Below, piece by piece: positions 59,218 to 64,000 of a stretch of DNA of 64,000 nucleotides. The translations under genes and the position numbers were made by a program. Under the pieces are notes generated by a model. That model was not told the DNA's origin. It saw only the letters and a program-made list of their open reading frames with translations, and did not search any database. This stretch comes from Phascolarctobacterium sp. GTDB lineage: Bacteria; Bacillota; Negativicutes; Acidaminococcales; Acidaminococcaceae. The stretch covers positions 62,001 through 126,000 of the forward strand of contig JAFUKD010000005.1 in the NCBI GenBank assembly GCA_017467905.1. The letters are read 5' to 3'. The number at the start of each line of letters is the position of its first letter. The stretch's first letter is position 1.

Positions 59218-60129
59218 TTAAATTTCTTTTACACCGTCCAAGTCCAAATCAAGAATGTGGTAAGCGCAAGGCTCACCATGTTTTAAAAATGCCTCTTGCA
59301 TGGCACGCGCTATGCCCTCATGATCTGAATCAATAGCTGCGTAAGCCATAACCGTAGAACCTGCACCGCTAATAATAGCGTTGTAGGCACCTGCTTCCCT
59401 TGCCGCTGCAAAGACATCCTTCAAGCCGGGGATGAGATGTGCGCGGTAAGGCTGATGCAGCCTGTCATCCAAGCCTGCGGCAAGATACTGGTAGTTGCCG
59501 CTTAAAAGAGCACCCACCAAAAGAGAAGCCCTCGAAGTATTATAAACAGCATCACAATGGGGAATGCTTTGTGGAATAGCCTGGCGTGCAAGAGTCGTTG
59601 GCAAGCGACGCTCCGGAACAACGGCGATAAATTTTAAAGGCTTCACAGGCTCTACCCGTAGGGAGTGCGCCTGCCTGCCATCCATATAGCTAATGGTAAA
59701 ACCACCCAAAAGGGCGGGCGCTACATTATCGGGATGGCCTTCTATTTCTGTAGCGATGTCTAAAAGCTCACTGGTCGTAAACTTGTTACCGCTTAACACA
59801 TTACCGGCGAAGATACCTGCCACAATGGCGCTGGAGCTGCTGCCCAAGCCACGGGACATAGGTATGCGGTTGTGCATAGTAATTTTTAAACCAATGCGCT
59901 CACGTTTGGTTACTTCGTTCCAAACTCTAAGGAAGCTTGCGAAAGCAAGGTTTCTTCCGCAGGGCTTCAAGTATTCTGCTCCCTCCCCCGTAACCTCCAG
60001 CTGAAAGCCACGGGTGGGAGTAATTTCAAAGGTAAGCTCGTTATACAAGGTGCAGGCTAAACCTAAAGCGTCAAAGCCGGGACCGCAGTTGGCAGAGGTC
60101 GCAGGAACTCTAATACTAACTTTATTCAT
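59218..60129 (-). CDS. thrB: Homoserine kinase
   Basis: GHMP-family kinase making O-phosphohomoserine for threonine synthesis. The ATP motif SRGLGSSSSAIVAG (near 92-105) and the N-terminal PATSANCGPGFDALG are diagnostic. ATG 60129 is preferred, with a GGTGG site 5 nt upstream; a GTG three codons earlier is possible. It lies 13 nt after hom. Threonine synthase (thrC) is not in the window. Confidence 0.95.
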   Translation of the reverse strand: MNKVSIRVPATSANCGPGFDALGLACTLYNELTFEITPTRGFQLEVTGEGAEYLKPCGRNLAFASFLRVWNEVTKRERIGLKITMHNRIPMSRGLGSSSSAIVAGIFAGNVLSGNKFTTSELLDIATEIEGHPDNVAPALLGGFTISYMDGRQAHSLRVEPVKPLKFIAVVPERRLPTTLARQAIPQSIPHCDAVYNTSRASLLVGALLSGNYQYLAAGLDDRLHQPYRAHLIPGLKDVFAAAREAGAYNAIISGAGSTVMAYAAIDSDHEGIARAMQEAFLKHGEPCAYHILDLDLDGVKEI

Positions 60130-60142
60130 AGCAGCCACCAGC

Positions 60143-61444
60143 TTAGCTCAAGCCATTGTCTTCAACACGGATGATGCTGCAAACTTCTTTGACAACGGGC
60201 AACACTTTCAAGATTTGCAAAGCCATCTGCAGGCTGTATTCAGATACGCTATGGGTAATCACAACTATTTCTGCAAGCCCATCCACAGTACGGTTTTGCA
60301 CAACGCTTCTCAGGCTGACATTTTGCGCACCAAAGGCAGCGGCAATAGCAGCCAAAGCACCGGGCTGGTCATTAACCTGCATACGGATATAGCAGGGAGC
60401 GCACATATTCTCGCTGGAACACAGGTGCTTTTCTTCATAGCAGGTACAGGTAATTCTGCCCCTGTTATTATGCAGAATGTTACGAGCTGCCTCGATAATA
60501 TCAGCGCAAACAGCGCTTGCAGTGGGATATCTGCCAGCGCCCAAGCCCATGAACATCGCTTCGCCAATAGCATCACCGGTTACGAAGATAGCATTATAAG
60601 CATCATTAACATTTGCCAGAGGATGGCTTTCGGGAATCATGGTAGGATGCACGCATACACTAATGCCATATTCAGGGTCGTTCTTAGCGATACCCAAAAG
60701 CTTAACGGCATAACCAAGCTCTTTTGCGTAATTGATATCTACCAAGTCAATTTTTTCGATACCTTCGATACGCACATCGTCCATGCTCACACGGGTATTA
60801 AAGGCGATGGAAGCCAAAATAGCTACCTTACGGGCAGCATCAAAGCCGCCAACATCAGCAGTGGGGTCAGATTCAGCGTAACCCTTATCCTGAGCTTCCT
60901 TCAAAACCTCTGCGTAACCCATATGCTCCTTGGACATTTTGCTTAACATATAGTTGGTAGTACCATTCATAATACCCATTACGGAGCTAATCTTGTTAGC
61001 CGCAAGGGATGAATTCATAGCCTGAATGATGGGGATACCACCGGCAACACTGCCCTCGAACATAAAATCACAGCCATGTTCTTGGGCAAGGGCAAACAGC
61101 TCCTTGCCATATTTAGCTACAACATCCTTGTTGGCAGTAACAACACTCTTGCCATTAGCCAACGCCTGAGCCATAAATTCTTTGGCAGGGTGTTCCCTAC
61201 CCATCAGCTCTACCACTATATCAATTTCAGGGTCGTTTAAAATATCGTCAGCATTGGCGGTGTAAAAATAACCATCGCCATATACTTCCTGCAGGTTTTC
61301 AGATGCACGTCCAAAAACCTTGGTAATCTTAATATTCTTACCAACTTTTTTTGCAATATCTGCACTGTTTCTTTCTAATACGTGCAATACGCCGCCACCA
61401 ACAGTTCCGGCGCCTAATAATCCAACATTAACAAAATCCTTCAA
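60143..61444 (-). CDS. hom: Homoserine dehydrogenase
   Basis: NAD(P)-dependent reduction of aspartate semialdehyde to homoserine, the branch point to threonine and methionine. The Rossmann motif GAGTVGGGV is near residue 10, the catalytic segment GTTNYMLSKM near 170, and a C-terminal ACT domain (about 350-430) indicates feedback control by an amino acid, usually threonine. At 433 aa it is the monofunctional Gram-positive form. It is the second gene of the ACT protein-hom-thrB unit. Confidence 0.95.
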   Translation of the reverse strand: MKDFVNVGLLGAGTVGGGVLHVLERNSADIAKKVGKNIKITKVFGRASENLQEVYGDGYFYTANADDILNDPEIDIVVELMGREHPAKEFMAQALANGKSVVTANKDVVAKYGKELFALAQEHGCDFMFEGSVAGGIPIIQAMNSSLAANKISSVMGIMNGTTNYMLSKMSKEHMGYAEVLKEAQDKGYAESDPTADVGGFDAARKVAILASIAFNTRVSMDDVRIEGIEKIDLVDINYAKELGYAVKLLGIAKNDPEYGISVCVHPTMIPESHPLANVNDAYNAIFVTGDAIGEAMFMGLGAGRYPTASAVCADIIEAARNILHNNRGRITCTCYEEKHLCSSENMCAPCYIRMQVNDQPGALAAIAAAFGAQNVSLRSVVQNRTVDGLAEIVVITHSVSEYSLQMALQILKVLPVVKEVCSIIRVEDNGLS

Positions 61445-61478
61445 TTCGGACCCCTCCAGTATTTCTAAATTTTTCAGA

Positions 61479-61922
61479 TTATACCTGTCCTAAAACTTCC
61501 AGGCGTTTTACGCCATCAATCATACGCAGCTTGTCCAGCAAAGCTTCCAAGTCAATAGTAAGATTTTTGGTTTCAATAGAAATAGTAGTATTCGCAACGC
61601 CTTGCAGGGGAATACCTTGGTTAATAGTCATAATGCTGCCGCTGTCATCTGCAACGGTGTTCAGCACCTTGGAAAGCACGCCGGATTTATGTTCAAGCAA
61701 TAAGGAAAGAGTGATAATCTTTTCCTTGCTTGCTTCATAGAACGGGAAAACATAATCTTTATATTTATAGTAAGCACTGCGACTCAAGCCCATCTTCTCA
61801 ACAGCTTCGTTGATGGTTTTGATCTCGCCTCTTTTCAGGATTTCCTTAACCTTGATAGTTTTCTTGATTGCTTCGGGAAGAATTTCCTCACGCACTAAAT
61901 AAAAGGTAGATTTTTCAGCCAT
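61479..61922 (-). CDS. ACT-domain protein, PheB/UPF0735 family
   Basis: A 147-aa protein with an N-terminal helical/HTH-like region (MGLSRSAYYKYKD near 45-57) and a C-terminal ACT domain (about 70-145). Such proteins precede hom in many Firmicutes and are thought to be amino-acid-responsive regulators; the DNA target is not known. ATG 61922 follows AAGGAGGAAAC. It is the first gene of the unit and so likely regulates or senses the threonine branch (inference). Confidence 0.88.
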   Translation of the reverse strand: MAEKSTFYLVREEILPEAIKKTIKVKEILKRGEIKTINEAVEKMGLSRSAYYKYKDYVFPFYEASKEKIITLSLLLEHKSGVLSKVLNTVADDSGSIMTINQGIPLQGVANTTISIETKNLTIDLEALLDKLRMIDGVKRLEVLGQV

Positions 61923-61968
61923 ACTGTTTCCTCCTTAAATTTACTTGTAATAAATTTTTACTACGGTT

Positions 61969-61977
61969 ATTATAGCA
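61969..61977 (-). promoter_or_regulatory. Extended -10 promoter of the ACT-hom-thrB operon
   Basis: Reading leftwards, TGC followed by TATAAT (61974-61969), about 47 nt before the first start codon. The -35 is poor. No T-box or riboswitch is visible in the short leader. Confidence 0.6.
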
Positions 61978-62052
61978 CTGTTCTTTTGAAATGTACATAT
62001 GCTGTGTTGATAAAAACAAGAAACTTCCTCAAAAAATTCAGTATAATTAAAA

Positions 62053-62084
62053 AACAAGTCCCCGTCTTGCTTTAGGGACTTGTT
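62053..62084 (-). terminator. Terminator of der-plsY
   Basis: Perfect 10-bp stem AACAAGTCCC/GGGACTTGTT (62053-62062 with 62075-62084) with a leftward run of six T, 32 nt past the plsY stop. Confidence 0.9.
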
Positions 62085-62116
62085 AAAAAATTTACACAAC
62101 TGTAAAAAGGCACTCT

Positions 62117-62749
62117 TTATTTTTTCAGATCCTCTGCCTTGCCAGCTTTAATCTTGCTTTCCGTACCGTTCAGCAAACGCTTGATGTTTTCCGCATGACG
62201 GATAACAATGAAGAAAGCAGAAAGCACTGCCAGGCACACATAGGACATAGGATAACCAAAATACCACGCTAAAACAGGAGTAGTGCAGGCTGCCACCATG
62301 GAGCCCAAGGAAACATAACGGGTTGCCAAGACAATGACGAACCATACACCAAAGCTTATCAAGGAAGCTTCCGGCATCATGTAAAGCAAAAGGCCTAAGC
62401 CTGTCGCTACACCCTTGCCCCCCTTCAAACCCAGGAACAGAGAATAGCTGTGCCCTAAGATAGCACCTAGGGCAGTCACTACATTAAGCATGTGGTCGTG
62501 AAAAAGATAATTTATAAGCGCAACAGCAGCAATGCCTTTAATCATATCCGCTGCCATAACCAAGGCTGCAGTTTTACCGCCAACAGTGCGGTACACATTG
62601 GTAGTGCCAATGTTCTTACTGCCATATTCACGAATGTCAATACCGTGGAAGGCTTGTACAATCCACAAGCCGCAGGGAATGGAGCCAAAGAGATGTCCCA
62701 GGGCGTAGCCTAAGACATAGTGAAGCACTCCTACTTCGTTACCTAACAT
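62117..62749 (-). CDS. plsY: Glycerol-3-phosphate acyltransferase PlsY
   Basis: Integral membrane enzyme using acyl-phosphate to acylate glycerol-3-phosphate, the first phospholipid step. The conserved GSKNIGTTNVYRT (about 43-55), GHSYSLFLGLKGGKGVATGLG and a late HAENIKRL segment are present, with five or so membrane helices in 210 aa. It lies 20 nt after der, the widespread der-plsY arrangement. Together with plsC, psd and pssA, this makes the window rich in phosphatidylethanolamine synthesis genes. Confidence 0.94.
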   Translation of the reverse strand: MLGNEVGVLHYVLGYALGHLFGSIPCGLWIVQAFHGIDIREYGSKNIGTTNVYRTVGGKTAALVMAADMIKGIAAVALINYLFHDHMLNVVTALGAILGHSYSLFLGLKGGKGVATGLGLLLYMMPEASLISFGVWFVIVLATRYVSLGSMVAACTTPVLAWYFGYPMSYVCLAVLSAFFIVIRHAENIKRLLNGTESKIKAGKAEDLKK

Positions 62750-62769
62750 TTTCTATCCCATCTCCAATC

Positions 62770-64000
62770 TTACTCATCTTCATTTTTACCGCGAATAATC
62801 ATCTTGATGGGAGTTCCCTCGAAGCCGAAGGCTTCACGCAGTTTGTTTTCCAAATAGCGCTGATAAGAGAAGTGCATGATTTCCGGTTCGTTAACAAAAA
62901 TAACAAAGGTAGGCGGTTTAATCTTAACTTGAGTTGCGTACAAAATCTTTAAGCGCTTGCCGTGTTCAGTAGGAGTGGGATTGATTGCCACTGCATCTTC
63001 AATAACCTGATTCAGCACGCTGGTAGAAATACGCATTGCGTTCTGCTCTGCGGCGTAGGCGATAACCTCAGGCAAACGGTGGATACGCTGCTTGGTTACT
63101 GCAGAAACGTACACAACAGGTGCATACTGCAGGAACACTAACTCCTTGCGCAGCATTTCGGTATAACGCAGGGTGGAAGAATTATCTTTTTCGTACAAAT
63201 CCCACTTGTTGACTACAAGGATTACGCCCTTGCCGGCTTCATGAGCATAGCCAACAATCTTTTTATCCTGTTCAGTTACGCCTTCCACTGCATCAAAAAC
63301 CATCAGGACAACGTCGCAACGGTCAACAGCGCGCAGGGAACGCATAATGCTGTATTTTTCAATGGGTTCATCAACTTTTGCCTTACGACGCATGCCCGCA
63401 GTATCAATGAACAAATAGCGTTGGCCGTCACGCACTACAGGAGTATCAATGGCGTCACGGGTAGTGCCCGCCACGTTACTTACAATAGAACGCTCCTCGC
63501 CCACCAAAGCGTTAAAGATGGAAGATTTGCCAACGTTAGGACGTCCGATAAGGGCAACCTTAATTTCGTCCTCGTCTTCCGGCTCGCCAAATGTGTTCTT
63601 GTCGCCAAACTTAGCTACAACTGCGTCCAGCAAATCACCCAAGCCTAAATGGTTGGCTGCGGAAACAGGGATGGGTTCACCAATACCCAGGTTGTAGAAC
63701 TCGTACACATTAAGCTCCTGTTTGGGAGAATCCGCCTTATTGACTGCCAATACAATGGGCTTTTTAGACTGGCGTAAAATTTTCGCCACGTCTGCGTCCT
63801 CGGTGCTGATGCCGGAACGGGCATCACAAACAAACAGAATAACATCTGCCTCGCGGATGGCGATTTGCGCCTGCTGACGGATGGAAACGGCAATGGCATC
63901 CGCGTTCATAATTTCGATACCACCGGTATCAACCATCATAAATTCATGGTCAAGCCATTCAGCGGTTGCGTATAATCTATCGCGGGTTACACCGGGAGTA
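62770..64000 (-). CDS. der: GTPase Der (EngA), N-terminal start outside window
   Basis: Double-GTPase needed for 50S ribosome assembly. The window shows the end of the first G domain from its switch I segment TPGVTRDRL, then VDTGG and NKAD, followed by a second full G domain (GRPNVGKSSIFN, DTAGMRRKAK, NKWDL) and the C-terminal KH-like domain (about the last 110 residues). Reading continues unbroken to the right edge, so the first P-loop and start codon lie beyond it. Confidence 0.95.
   Translation of the reverse strand, partial: TPGVTRDRLYATAEWLDHEFMMVDTGGIEIMNADAIAVSIRQQAQIAIREADVILFVCDARSGISTEDADVAKILRQSKKPIVLAVNKADSPKQELNVYEFYNLGIGEPIPVSAANHLGLGDLLDAVVAKFGDKNTFGEPEDEDEIKVALIGRPNVGKSSIFNALVGEERSIVSNVAGTTRDAIDTPVVRDGQRYLFIDTAGMRRKAKVDEPIEKYSIMRSLRAVDRCDVVLMVFDAVEGVTEQDKKIVGYAHEAGKGVILVVNKWDLYEKDNSSTLRYTEMLRKELVFLQYAPVVYVSAVTKQRIHRLPEVIAYAAEQNAMRISTSVLNQVIEDAVAINPTPTEHGKRLKILYATQVKIKPPTFVIFVNEPEIMHFSYQRYLENKLREAFGFEGTPIKMIIRGKNEDE

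Noticed and set aside
59859-60946. Rightward open frames opposite thrB and hom
   Set aside because: Antisense shadows of well-recognised genes without their own signals.
1-64000. CRISPR arrays, insertion sequences, prophage genes, rRNA genes
   Set aside because: No regularly spaced repeats, transposase, integrase, phage structural gene or rRNA sequence was found on reading the window.

Overview
The window looks like an ordinary chromosomal segment of an anaerobic, low-to-mid GC Bacillota (Firmicutes) relative, and it most resembles the Negativicutes (Acidaminococcaceae such as Phascolarctobacterium). Firmicute signs are RNase J, SpoIIIE-like FtsK, Asp23/AmaP, ScpA/ScpB, a CshA-type helicase, a type 2 IPP isomerase and a single ArgR. 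Anaerobe signs are the NfnAB transhydrogenase, PduL and an IspH-S1 fusion. The taxonomic placement is inference from gene content; no rRNA or marker alignment was run.

Layout. Positions 1-16.0 kb read rightwards: a degenerate heavy-metal P-type ATPase cut by the left edge, then rnj, ftsK, rodZ, ygiQ, an orphan solute-binding lipoprotein, rimO, pncC, a DEAD-box helicase, hflX and a methionine gamma-lyase-like gene, closed by a terminator. From 16.1 kb to the right edge every recognised gene reads leftwards. In transcript order from the right these are: der (cut by the edge) and plsY; ACT protein-hom-thrB; tRNA-Pro; a Zn-ribbon protein, prfC, a CitA/DcuS-type kinase and its regulator, and tagA; psd-pssA; mtnP-mtnA-ahcY and an 84-aa gene; a small accessory block (Fic protein, exonuclease, methyltransferase, candidate small RNA and a perfect parS site); a long housekeeping run of about 16 genes from asp23 to a Zn-ribbon protein, including nusB, xseAB, ispA, dxs, tlyA, nadK, argR and recN; a second run from an M50 protease through trpS, scpAB, rluB, cmk, plsC and ispH-S1 to fni; aldolase-mtaD-nfnA-nfnB; pduL; a secreted protein; and lexA.

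How the genes work together. Isoprenoid synthesis (dxs, ispH, fni, ispA), phospholipid synthesis (plsY, plsC, psd, pssA), translation/RNA maintenance and chromosome segregation dominate. The most coherent specialised system is a salvage route for by-products of S-adenosylmethionine. An MTA/SAH-type deaminase sits beside a class II aldolase, and a second operon holds mtnP, mtnA and ahcY. In both MtnP and AhcY the purine-recognition residues look switched from 6-amino to 6-oxo purines, which fits a deaminate-first pathway ending in an aldolase (DHAP-shunt) step. Other points of note are a P1B-ATPase homologue that has lost its phosphorylation Asp and nearly all of its nucleotide-binding domain, an HflX GTPase with an N-terminal JAMM-motif domain, a parS centromere-like site, and an unannotated promoter-hairpin-terminator unit next to the Fic gene.
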